A stretch of DNA of 7,823 bases, taken from the NCBI GenBank assembly GCA_030632405.1, contig DAOVUU010000104.1, positions 1 to 7,823 of the forward strand, given 5' to 3'. A program made the translations under genes and the position numbers. The notes beneath the pieces are model-generated. The model did no database searches, was not told the DNA's origin, and was given only the letters and a program-made list of their open reading frames with translations. The DNA comes from Desulfobulbaceae bacterium (GTDB taxonomy: Bacteria > Desulfobacterota > Desulfobulbia > Desulfobulbales > Desulfocapsaceae). This document shows positions 1-6,641 of the stretch, in pieces. The stretch's first letter is position 1. Every line of letters begins with the position of its first letter.

Positions 1-330
1 CACAAACATGTGGCCTTCCTCTTATTGGCGCAACGGGAGCTCGAGTTGGAGAAAGATAATTCGGATTTTCTCGAGGGGTTTCACGGATCTTATCCAAACT
101 ACCTTATTGATATCCCGCAGGATGACTTACCGGATTTTTTTGATCTGCTGACCAATCTGGGTGAGATCGATCAAGAGGAAGCCAGGCAGCGCTTTGATAA
201 GTACGGTATTAACCGAGCCGACAAGGATTTCTGGGTCCATTATGACTGGTTCCAGGATCGATTTAATAAAGAGCAGCCTGTCCACTCAGGCCTTTTTGAT
301 CTGAATCGATACTACCATGAGGCGAGATAA
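1..330 (+). CDS. cti: Fatty acid cis/trans isomerase, C-terminal end (partial)
   Basis: This is the last 109 codons of a gene that begins before the window. The frame is open to base 1, so the GTG at base 10 is an internal Val codon, not a start. Cti enzymes are periplasmic haem-c proteins of about 750-790 residues that convert cis-unsaturated acyl chains of membrane lipids to trans, stiffening the membrane under solvent or heat stress. Family resemblance recalled from known Cti C-termini: a YPN motif, an acidic helix, then the pattern YGINRADKDFW and the terminal GLFDLNRYYHEAR, which closely resembles the family's usual GLFDYNR ending. The haem-binding CxxCH motif would lie upstream and cannot be checked here. 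The stop codon overlaps the start of the next gene, which suggests co-translation. The family call is strong, but only the tail is visible. Confidence 0.85.
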   Translation, partial: HKHVAFLLLAQRELELEKDNSDFLEGFHGSYPNYLIDIPQDDLPDFFDLLTNLGEIDQEEARQRFDKYGINRADKDFWVHYDWFQDRFNKEQPVHSGLFDLNRYYHEAR

Positions 331-1198
331 TACTTATCGTGCCGGTTGGTTTTTTATTTTCCGGATAAAGATTGCTGCTGTGAAGGCCAGGAAATCCAGA
401 GCTTTTGTAATTGTCCTGTTCGTGCTTTTTCTGTTACCACTCACCGCCTGCAGCAAGAGAACTTTTTTAATCAAAGAGCCATCGACTAAAGAGATCAGGG
501 GTGAGTGTGTTGTCCTGCTTCACGGGTTGGCCCGGTCATATCGCTCAATGAACGGGATGCAGGAAATATTGGCGGCCGCAGGGTACCATACGGTCAGTCT
601 TAATTACCCTTCTACCAAAAAAAATATTGAGTCTATTGCCGGAGAAGATTTTCCTCCGGCAATAGATCAGTGCCGCGAGTTCAACCCGGCAGCAATCCAT
701 TTTGTCACCCATTCTCTGGGCGGTATTGTGGTTCGCAAGGCCTTTAGCGAAAACAGGCCTGAAAAATTGGGCAGGGTTGTTATGCTCAGCCCACCGAACC
801 GAGGCAGTGCACTGGTCGATAAGTTGAAAAAATGGCGACTCTATGTCTGGCTGAACGGACCGGCGGGACAGCAGCTGTCAACGGCTGCGGACTCCGTACC
901 TAACCAGCTGGGCAGGGTTGATTTTCCCGTCGGTATCATAACTGGTGACCGCCATGCTTTTTTTGATACCTGGTTTTCCTTTCTTATTCCCGGCAAAGAC
1001 GATGGTAAGGTCTCGGTGGAACGGGCAAAGGTTGACGGCATGAGCGACTTCCTTTTGGTCCACGAGAGCCATCCCTTTATTATGGATTCCGACTATGTTC
1101 AGGATGAGACCGTCTATTTTCTTATAAACGGTACTTTCAGGCACCAGAAGGATCCCCTTCCCCCTGTCTCTGGAGCAGACTGGTTTTCTTACAACTAG
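317..1198 (+). CDS. Alpha/beta-hydrolase (lipase-like) lipoprotein
   Basis: A 293-residue serine hydrolase of the lipase/esterase type. Visible landmarks are the oxyanion-hole strand VVLLHGLARS (about 65-74), the nucleophile elbow THSLGG with Ser133, SPPNRGS after the next strand (158-164), a probable acid at Asp228/229 in DDGKVSVE, and a catalytic His at His252 (or His249) in HESHPF. Residues 29-45 form a hydrophobic stretch ending in a lipobox, L-T-A-C with Cys45, so the enzyme is probably lipid-anchored facing the periplasm or outer membrane. With ATG 317 the region before the signal core is unusually long (about 28 residues). The GTG at 380 would give a normal 24-residue signal peptide, but neither start has a clear Shine-Dalgarno. 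ATG 317 overlaps the preceding cti gene by 14 bases. The substrate is unknown; an acyl ester of a membrane lipid is a reasonable guess from the neighbours. Confidence 0.85.
   Translation: MRRDNTYRAGWFFIFRIKIAAVKARKSRAFVIVLFVLFLLPLTACSKRTFLIKEPSTKEIRGECVVLLHGLARSYRSMNGMQEILAAAGYHTVSLNYPSTKKNIESIAGEDFPPAIDQCREFNPAAIHFVTHSLGGIVVRKAFSENRPEKLGRVVMLSPPNRGSALVDKLKKWRLYVWLNGPAGQQLSTAADSVPNQLGRVDFPVGIITGDRHAFFDTWFSFLIPGKDDGKVSVERAKVDGMSDFLLVHESHPFIMDSDYVQDETVYFLINGTFRHQKDPLPPVSGADWFSYN
632..666. repeat. Perfect 13-bp inverted repeat inside the lipase gene
   Basis: Arms at 632-644 (TCTATTGCCGGAG) and 654-666 (CTCCGGCAATAGA) are exact reverse complements separated by a 9-base loop. The repeat lies wholly inside the lipase-like coding sequence, around residues 106-117, between the oxyanion strand and the nucleophile elbow. 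The transcript would fold into a stable hairpin. No T-run follows, so it is not an intrinsic terminator. Its function is unknown. Confidence 0.85.
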
Positions 1199-1219
1199 CC
1201 CGCATTTTTCACGGACAAT

Positions 1220-4200
1220 TTGGTGAATACAATTTTTGTCAAAAGAAAAAGAAAGATCTGGTTTAAGGTATTGCTGATCCTGCTTTTTTTTGTATGCATG
1301 GCAGCTATATCTACCGGGCTTTTACTTAAAAATGGAATTCGGGTCGATAGTTTTGTCGTTGGCCAGGCTGCAGTTTCCAATTTTTTTCTGCAATGGCAGG
1401 ATAAGCTGGTGGTAGAGGTCGATACGGTAGAGATTGATGGGCAGGGGAAAGCTGACTCCTTTGAAAACTCCAGCTTAATCACCAATGGAATAGGGTTGGC
1501 AGAATTCTTAAGCAAGTTTTTCTCCAGGGTAACAGTTCAGGCTGTCAGGATTGGAGACTTGACCGGTTCTCTTTACCTGGATACTGGCCGGGAATCATCA
1601 ATTATTACCATGACCTCCAATGACATGGTGTTCAAATCAAATCTGATACTGAAAGAGAACGGTCTGACTGCCGATGTCAAGGAGCTTTCCAGCAAACGAT
1701 TCAATTTCCAGGCGGGAGGCCAGGTCCATCTCAATGGCGGTGAAGAACAGATAACCGGTAGCCTTTCAGCCGATTTGGCAGGGGTTCTACCGGTGACTCT
1801 GGATTTTATAGCAGATCTCAAGCAGATATCGTTTAGCGGCAGGGGGACGGGTGTAACAGGTTATATTACACCAATTGTTGATATGTTCGGCCTGAATACA
1901 AACATCCAGCGCTGGATTACGGAGTATCTCAAGGGCAGTCGTTATACATTAAAATTTTTTAAGGGGGTGATTCCCTGGGATGATCCTGGAGGCATCCTGG
2001 ACACACTGTATGCGGAGGTCAGGGTAGATGATCCTGAACATACTTTTGCCCCAGGAAATCCAGGTTTGGAACCCATTAAAGCCGACTATGCGGATGTCAT
2101 TTTCAGCAAGGGTGTTCTTGTTATCAATCCATATGAGTCAACTTTCCATGGACAGGAAATCAGGGACGGGCGGGTGGAAATTGACTTTACCAGACCGGCT
2201 GACATAATTCTTACGGTCCATATCAGCACTGCTGCCAGGGCCAATAAGGATATCCTCACTCTGTTAAACTATTATAATATTACTCTGCCGTTCATACAGC
2301 AGGCTGGTGATACTGAAACAGATTTAATTCTGACCATTAATCTCAACAAGGGTCAGGTTGAAGCCAGGGGAACCTTTCTGATCGACGAAGGTGTTATTGC
2401 ATTTGACGGAAAAAACTATGATGTGAAAGACACAAGAATCGATCTCGAAAACAGTATTATCAGTATCCAGGGTGATGTAAGCTTTGAAAAACTGTTTACC
2501 GTCGGCATCAATGGTACATTTGATGCCCAAAAAAGGCTGGGGGATCTGGATATCACTTTGAAACGGGCCAGTTTCGATGCAGGCAAGTCCAGGCTGGCCC
2601 TTGATGAATCCCGGCCGGGCCCTGTTGTCAGATATCATATCAGCCCGGAAGGCGACTCACTGGCTGCAGGAGCTTCTTCCTGGTTTCTGGATTCATTGGA
2701 AGTATATCTCGGACCCTTTACTACCCCTTTTTCCCCGGATGAGCAGTTGGTCAACCTTCCTCCCACCCTGTTGACTATCTCTTCCGGTATAGCATCAAAA
2801 ATATCAGGTTCAATCTCCATTAAAGAACAAAAAATCGACGTCCAGAGTGAACTTTTGGAGTACCAGGGAAATGACCTGGTATTGGAAACATCAGGCCTGC
2901 CGATTGCCATTCAATATGATAAGGAGTTGATACTCCGGACAGAAAAAACATCCCACTGGAAGGTAAACAAAATTCCAACGACCCTTTATCCCTCCGAGTT
3001 TAAGTACGCAGACAATATCCTTTCCATGATCAAAGGCCGAATGAGCTATGGTGGTTTTTTTGACAGTCGGATATCAGGTCAATTTAACACTCTTTCAAAA
3101 GAGGGTACTTTTCTTCTCGAAGATCTCCATATCAAGGAAAAAAGTATCGGCGACCTGCTCGATTCACCTGATGGTATTTCTGTTAAGGTCAGCGGTAAAG
3201 ACAACAAATTGGTCATCAACGTTCCGGAGCTGGACCTTATGATCAGCACCGATGAAAATAAAGGCTGGTCAGTACAATTTCATGACCTTGCAACTATCCA
3301 CCGGCGTTCAACATTGCTGCAGCAGTACCAACTGGATGCGGGAACTATGACTCTTTTTTCGAAAGAGGGTAAAAAACCGTACAGTTTTACAGCTGATATC
3401 CCTTATCGTTATTCTTTTCTGGTAGAGGATAATACACCGGCATCTCGGTTGAACATCACCGGTGAGATCACAGACGAGGGCTGGCATGCTGCGGTAAATG
3501 AAAAGATACAGATACAATTTAGGGACGAACTGGACATTACTGCAAAAAATGTAAGTTTAAATATCCCGGCGATCGGTACCTTTCTTAAAGAGCGCCCTGA
3601 ATATGCAGCCGTTGATCAAGGGGAGAAAAGACGGTTTAAATATAGTTTCGAGGGCACCGATAGCAGCCTTTTTTTCAGACCGGGAGCGGAGATTCTGGCC
3701 GACCGGATACATATTGAAAATAGAGACGACAAAACCATTATGCGGTTGGATCATGGAGCAGGGTATGTTGTTTTAAATCTTGCCGGAGACAGCTTTACTC
3801 TCGAAGGGGAAAAACTGGATCATACCTTTATGAGTGGACTGATTGAAGAGGCTCAGTTCGAAAGTGGACAGATGAGCGTGGCTGGCCAAGGAACATTCGA
3901 TAAATTTTCCGTCCTGGTTAAAATCGAAGATACTGTTCTTAAAAAATTAAAATCATTTCAAAATATTCTTGCCTTTGTCAATACTATTCCTGCTTTTATC
4001 ACCTTTTCCCTGCCGGAATACAACAGCAGGGGTTTACCTCTTCGTTCCGCTGTTGTTGGTATGGCTGTGGAAGGAGGAGTCGCAACTGTCGAATCTTTTG
4101 AGATGGAATCACCTGAACTTAATATGAATGGAAATGGCTGGATCAATTTTCCTCAAAACCTGATTGATATGGATTTCAGCCTGACCACCCAGGCTAAAGC

Positions 4201-4480
4201 GAACATAAAAAAGATTCCCCTGGCCGGATATATTCTGGCCGGTGGTGAAAAACGCCCTTCTCTCACTCTTAAGGTTACCGGGGATCTGCATAACCCAAAG
4301 GTGGAAAACTCGATGCTGCAGGGGGTCGTAACTTTTCCTTTTGCTGTCCTTCTCCGTACTCTGGCTCTGCCATTCCATCTGGTGGATTCAATGATCGGTT
4401 CTACTGAGAAAAGACAAGATGAGAAAAGCGAATCCACCGTTGAAAAGAGAGTTGAACTGGAGCCATTTTATGAAGAATAG
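1220..4480 (+). CDS. YhdP/AsmA-like envelope lipid-transport protein
   Basis: A 1086-residue protein with a basic N-terminus (KRKRK), one membrane segment (about 17-36), then a very long, strand-rich, cysteine-poor periplasmic region. This is the plan of the AsmA-like/repeating beta-groove proteins that bridge inner and outer membranes and are implicated in phospholipid transport. E. coli YhdP is about 1266 residues. YhdP/DUF3971-like features are an IQRWITEYL helix (230-238), then PGLEPIKADYADVIFSKGVLVI (about 281-302), followed by beta repeats. The C-terminal AsmA-like signature is IPLAGYILAGG (about 999-1009), the LTLKVTGDLHNPKVE stretch, and a final amphipathic segment with LRTLALPFHLV. 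The first codon given is TTG 1220; GTG 1223 is at least as likely, because a GGA at 1213-1215 lies 7 bases before it. The gene starts 21 bases after the lipase stop and its end overlaps the next gene. Family confidence is high; orthology to YhdP itself is not established. Confidence 0.85.
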   Translation: MVNTIFVKRKRKIWFKVLLILLFFVCMAAISTGLLLKNGIRVDSFVVGQAAVSNFFLQWQDKLVVEVDTVEIDGQGKADSFENSSLITNGIGLAEFLSKFFSRVTVQAVRIGDLTGSLYLDTGRESSIITMTSNDMVFKSNLILKENGLTADVKELSSKRFNFQAGGQVHLNGGEEQITGSLSADLAGVLPVTLDFIADLKQISFSGRGTGVTGYITPIVDMFGLNTNIQRWITEYLKGSRYTLKFFKGVIPWDDPGGILDTLYAEVRVDDPEHTFAPGNPGLEPIKADYADVIFSKGVLVINPYESTFHGQEIRDGRVEIDFTRPADIILTVHISTAARANKDILTLLNYYNITLPFIQQAGDTETDLILTINLNKGQVEARGTFLIDEGVIAFDGKNYDVKDTRIDLENSIISIQGDVSFEKLFTVGINGTFDAQKRLGDLDITLKRASFDAGKSRLALDESRPGPVVRYHISPEGDSLAAGASSWFLDSLEVYLGPFTTPFSPDEQLVNLPPTLLTISSGIASKISGSISIKEQKIDVQSELLEYQGNDLVLETSGLPIAIQYDKELILRTEKTSHWKVNKIPTTLYPSEFKYADNILSMIKGRMSYGGFFDSRISGQFNTLSKEGTFLLEDLHIKEKSIGDLLDSPDGISVKVSGKDNKLVINVPELDLMISTDENKGWSVQFHDLATIHRRSTLLQQYQLDAGTMTLFSKEGKKPYSFTADIPYRYSFLVEDNTPASRLNITGEITDEGWHAAVNEKIQIQFRDELDITAKNVSLNIPAIGTFLKERPEYAAVDQGEKRRFKYSFEGTDSSLFFRPGAEILADRIHIENRDDKTIMRLDHGAGYVVLNLAGDSFTLEGEKLDHTFMSGLIEEAQFESGQMSVAGQGTFDKFSVLVKIEDTVLKKLKSFQNILAFVNTIPAFITFSLPEYNSRGLPLRSAVVGMAVEGGVATVESFEMESPELNMNGNGWINFPQNLIDMDFSLTTQAKANIKKIPLAGYILAGGEKRPSLTLKVTGDLHNPKVENSMLQGVVTFPFAVLLRTLALPFHLVDSMIGSTEKRQDEKSESTVEKRVELEPFYEE
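4458..4462 (+). promoter_or_regulatory. Ribosome binding site for the YafD-like gene
   Basis: TGGAG lies 7 bases before ATG 4470 and inside the end of the YhdP-like gene. It favours this start over the in-frame upstream ATG at 4419, which would put a charged, non-signal-like stretch in front of the signal peptide. Confidence 0.6.
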
Positions 4481-5390
4481 AATGGTTGCCGATTTGTTTA
4501 ACCGGATTCAACCGCCTGTAATCCTGAATTCAGCTCTGTTGACCGTGTTATTCTGTTGTATCACCTTCGGTTGTGCATTTGTCCCGGAACAGGAACAGCT
4601 TGTTTCTGGAAAGATTGACGAACCGTTGACCAGGAGCAACGGGAACTGCACGGAAACTGATTCAGCACTCAATGATCAGCGGAAAATACCGGCACCGCTG
4701 CCCGAGCTTGGCCCGGACAGTATCGCCATCCTGGACTGGAATATATATAAAGGGCAGCGCGCCGGATGGGAGAGTGATTTATTACGTTTGGGTCGGGGAA
4801 AAGATATTCTTCTTCTGCAGGAGGCTGCATTGAATGAAGAGTTGCAGGAGCTGCTGCAGCAAAACAATTTGTACTGGAATTTAAACAGTGGTTTCAGGTA
4901 CAGAGGAGTTGAGACGGGAGTGTTGCTGGCGTCCGCAGTGCAACCTCTTGGGAGTTGCGGGATGCGCTATGATGAGCCGGTTATAGGCCTCCCGAAAACT
5001 ATCCTGATCAATAGATACGGGATTACCGATTCCTCGGATGAACTTCTGGTGGCCACTGTTCATGGTATCAACATTACCTTGGGTATTGGAGCCTATAAGG
5101 CCCAGTTTCAAGCCCTTGGAGATATTTTAAAAAAACATGAGGGCCCGATTATTCTTGCCGGTGACTTTAATAACTGGAGTGACAAACGTACTGCTGTCAT
5201 CGACCTTCTCGTGGCGGATCTGTCCCTGTCTGCCATCTCTTTTGAAAATGAAGGCCGCACAACATTTTTTGGCGACCCGGTGGATCATATTTTATACCGT
5301 GGTCTGAAACCTGTTGCCCATGCTGTTCACCCGGTGACATCCTCTGATCATAATCCAATATCGGTTACTTTTCGGATTCAGAGGCCATAA
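4470..5390 (+). CDS. Exported YafD-like endonuclease/exonuclease/phosphatase-fold protein
   Basis: A 306-residue member of the Mg2+-dependent phosphodiesterase fold shared by DNase I, exonuclease III, sphingomyelinases and inositol phosphatases. All core motifs are present: WNIYKG (Asn91), LLLQEA (metal-binding Glu118), VHG (His198), AGDFNNW (Asp232, Asn234), PVDHILYRG (Asp272) and SSDHNP (Asp292, His294). The WNIYKGQRA motif and the ITLGIGAYKAQ stretch resemble E. coli YafD as I recall it. Residues 16-35 are hydrophobic and end in TFGC (Cys35), an atypical lipobox, so the protein is exported or lipid-anchored. It overlaps the YhdP-like gene by 11 bases, implying translational coupling. Because it acts outside the cytoplasm beside lipid genes, a lipid head-group or other phosphodiester is a more natural substrate than chromosomal DNA. 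The substrate is inference; the fold and active site are seen. Confidence 0.87.
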   Translation: MKNRMVADLFNRIQPPVILNSALLTVLFCCITFGCAFVPEQEQLVSGKIDEPLTRSNGNCTETDSALNDQRKIPAPLPELGPDSIAILDWNIYKGQRAGWESDLLRLGRGKDILLLQEAALNEELQELLQQNNLYWNLNSGFRYRGVETGVLLASAVQPLGSCGMRYDEPVIGLPKTILINRYGITDSSDELLVATVHGINITLGIGAYKAQFQALGDILKKHEGPIILAGDFNNWSDKRTAVIDLLVADLSLSAISFENEGRTTFFGDPVDHILYRGLKPVAHAVHPVTSSDHNPISVTFRIQRP

Positions 5391-5421
5391 GTTCTAAGAG
5401 AGTCTAAAAACTGGTAACAAA

Positions 5422-5793
5422 ATGCAAATTTTATCCCTTCTTTTTTTTCTTGGCGTGTTTTTCTCTGGCGGTCCTGTCTTTGCTGAAGGAAATGAGGAAA
5501 TTGAGTACCTGCTCTCATATATTGCCGCCAGTGATTGTGTCTTTATCCGTAATGGTAAGGAGCATCAACCCCAAAAAGCCAGTGAACACCTGGCAATGAA
5601 ATACAGTCATGTTAAAAAGCGTATCAAAACAGCAGATGATTTTATTGATAAGATTGCTTCACAGAGCAGTATTACCAGGAGGCAGTATAAAATACGATGT
5701 GGTGGGGTACAGATACCGGCAAGACAGTGGCTGCGAGATGCTCTGGAGTCCCGTAGAATATCAGCAGAAAGCCAAGAGGTTGTCCGAGAATAA
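5422..5793 (+). CDS. Small exported DUF5329-like protein
   Basis: A 123-residue protein with a signal peptide (hydrophobic 3-20, cleavage likely after VFA at residue 21). The mature part shows the pattern I associate with DUF5329: EIEYLL (26-31), SDCVFIRNG (37-45), HLAMKY (56-61), TADDFIDKIAS (70-80), a second cysteine at 93 in IRCGG, then PARQWL (99-104). Cys39 and Cys93 could form a disulfide in the periplasm. The function of the family is not known to me. The gene follows the YafD-like gene by 31 bases with no terminator between, so it is probably the last gene of the left operon. The Shine-Dalgarno is weak (GG about 8 bases upstream), but no better start exists because the signal peptide begins at this ATG. 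Confidence 0.8.
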   Translation: MQILSLLFFLGVFFSGGPVFAEGNEEIEYLLSYIAASDCVFIRNGKEHQPQKASEHLAMKYSHVKKRIKTADDFIDKIASQSSITRRQYKIRCGGVQIPARQWLRDALESRRISAESQEVVRE

Positions 5794-5811
5794 CATCTAG
5801 AAAAAAAGGTC

Positions 5812-5830
5812 ACCGGTCAGATGAACCGGT
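5812..5830. repeat. Small inverted repeat after the left operon
   Basis: ACCGGT occurs at 5812-5817 and 5825-5830. Because the hexamer is self-complementary, the two copies can pair across a 7-base loop. It sits directly before the larger hairpin at 5832-5861, making a tandem pair. It is weak on its own. Confidence 0.4.
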
Positions 5831-5831
5831 T

Positions 5832-5861
5832 CTACCCTCAACTGAAAAAAGTTGAGGGTAG
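5832..5861. repeat. Perfect 12-bp inverted repeat, probable 3'-end hairpin
   Basis: Arms CTACCCTCAACT (5832-5843) and AGTTGAGGGTAG (5850-5861) are exact reverse complements around a GAAAAA loop. It lies 38 bases after the DUF5329-like stop. No T-run follows on either strand, so it does not look like a classical intrinsic terminator. It could instead mark or protect a transcript 3' end, or be a copy of a dispersed palindromic element. Confidence 0.85.
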
Positions 5862-5871
5862 CGAAAATATG

Positions 5872-5899
5872 AAATGGGCACCTTGAAAAGCCATTTTTT
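5872..5899 (+). terminator. Weak candidate intrinsic terminator
   Basis: AAATGG (5872-5877) can pair with CCATTT (5891-5896), and the right arm runs into six consecutive Ts (5894-5899). One extra C-G pair is possible with a bulge. The stem is short and AT-rich with a 10-13 base loop, so it is weak alone. Its position between the two blocks and just after a strong hairpin makes it plausible as the end of the left operon. Confidence 0.35.
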
Positions 5900-5934
5900 G
5901 AGTTACCCATAGAGCCATCTCATAGCCGATACCG

Positions 5935-6552
5935 ATGATACTACGACAACGACCAGTTGTGATCCTTCTGTCACTTACGTTTTTTCTTTTGGTTTATTAT
6001 CTGGTGATGGCTCATTTCCAGGCACAAGATATCATCAAACATAGTCCCGGGGAGTCTACCATCAGTATTAACTCATTGCGTATAATAGATGAATCTTCTG
6101 CAAATGAGATTGCCCCACTTACTGCTTTGAATTCTCCGGTGACCGGCAGTGACCTGGCTGGTCAGAGTCTGGAATTGGATCAGGCCCATTTATTACAGAT
6201 TAAAATGTACAGGGATAGAGAATTTCTTTATGAACAGTATGTATTTGATCCATCTGGAAAGGTGTTTCTGGTTATGGAGTTTAGCCAGCTGGAGGCTGGG
6301 GAGCATAATATATCAGCACTCTGGAAAGCTCCGGACGGGAAGCACGTAAATACCTCCAGGCATAAGATTTCACTGACCAGACAGTCCACGAAACATCGTT
6401 CCTATTTTTGGTTAAAACTTATGAAAAATGGGATATTTACAGAAATGATGACCGGTGATGAATACAAGGGAGATATCCATGGGAAATGGGATGTTGAAAT
6501 ATATCTCGATGGCGCCAGGATAACGACGCAACATTTTATGATCTTTAACTGA
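5935..6552 (+). CDS. Membrane-anchored protein of unknown function, beta-rich C-terminal half
   Basis: A 205-residue protein I cannot assign to a family. An N-terminal hydrophobic segment (about 8-25), after a short basic start with two Arg, looks like a signal anchor or uncleaved signal; there is no lipobox and no cysteine in the whole protein. Residues 40-80 are polar and Ser/Leu-rich. From about residue 85 the sequence alternates like beta strands: LLQIKMYRD, KVFLVMEFS, NISALWKAPDGK (125-136), SYFWLKL (156-162) and GKWDVEIYLDG (183-193), ending in HFMIF. The WKAPDGK and GKWDVEIYLDG turns suggest an immunoglobulin-like or other beta-sandwich domain exposed outside the inner membrane; that is inference from pattern only. 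It starts 141 bases after the left operon, beyond its hairpins, with no clear Shine-Dalgarno. The next in-frame ATG (6007) would remove the anchor, so the first ATG is preferred. Confidence 0.7.
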   Translation: MILRQRPVVILLSLTFFLLVYYLVMAHFQAQDIIKHSPGESTISINSLRIIDESSANEIAPLTALNSPVTGSDLAGQSLELDQAHLLQIKMYRDREFLYEQYVFDPSGKVFLVMEFSQLEAGEHNISALWKAPDGKHVNTSRHKISLTRQSTKHRSYFWLKLMKNGIFTEMMTGDEYKGDIHGKWDVEIYLDGARITTQHFMIFN

Positions 6553-6630
6553 CATTGCTTCAAAAGACTAAGAGCAGCTAAACATCAGTATAAACAGGCA
6601 CTAACTAATATATTTCAATATCATTCATTT

Positions 6631-6635
6631 GAGGT
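6631..6635 (+). promoter_or_regulatory. Ribosome binding site for the four-cysteine lipoprotein
   Basis: GAGGT lies 6 bases before ATG 6642. A TATAAA hexamer at 6589-6594 could be a -10 element, but no convincing -35 hexamer lies about 17 bases upstream of it. Confidence 0.65.
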
Positions 6636-6641
6636 AAATTC

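Noticed and set aside
10..12. GTG at base 10 as the start of a 106-residue protein
   Set aside because: The frame is open upstream to base 1, and the sequence matches the C-terminal part of a much longer Cti enzyme.
878..1144. Minus-strand open frame within the lipase-like gene
   Set aside because: There are no motifs or ribosome binding site, and it lies opposite well-supported active-site coding sequence.
4419..4469. Upstream ATG 4419 as start of the YafD-like protein
   Set aside because: It would add a charged 17-residue stretch before the signal segment and overlap the YhdP-like gene by 62 bases. ATG 4470 has TGGAG at good spacing.
4817..4860. CTGCAG-rich partial palindromes in the YafD-like gene
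   Set aside because: Arms are short and imperfect, and explained by Leu-Gln-Glu codons in the coding sequence.
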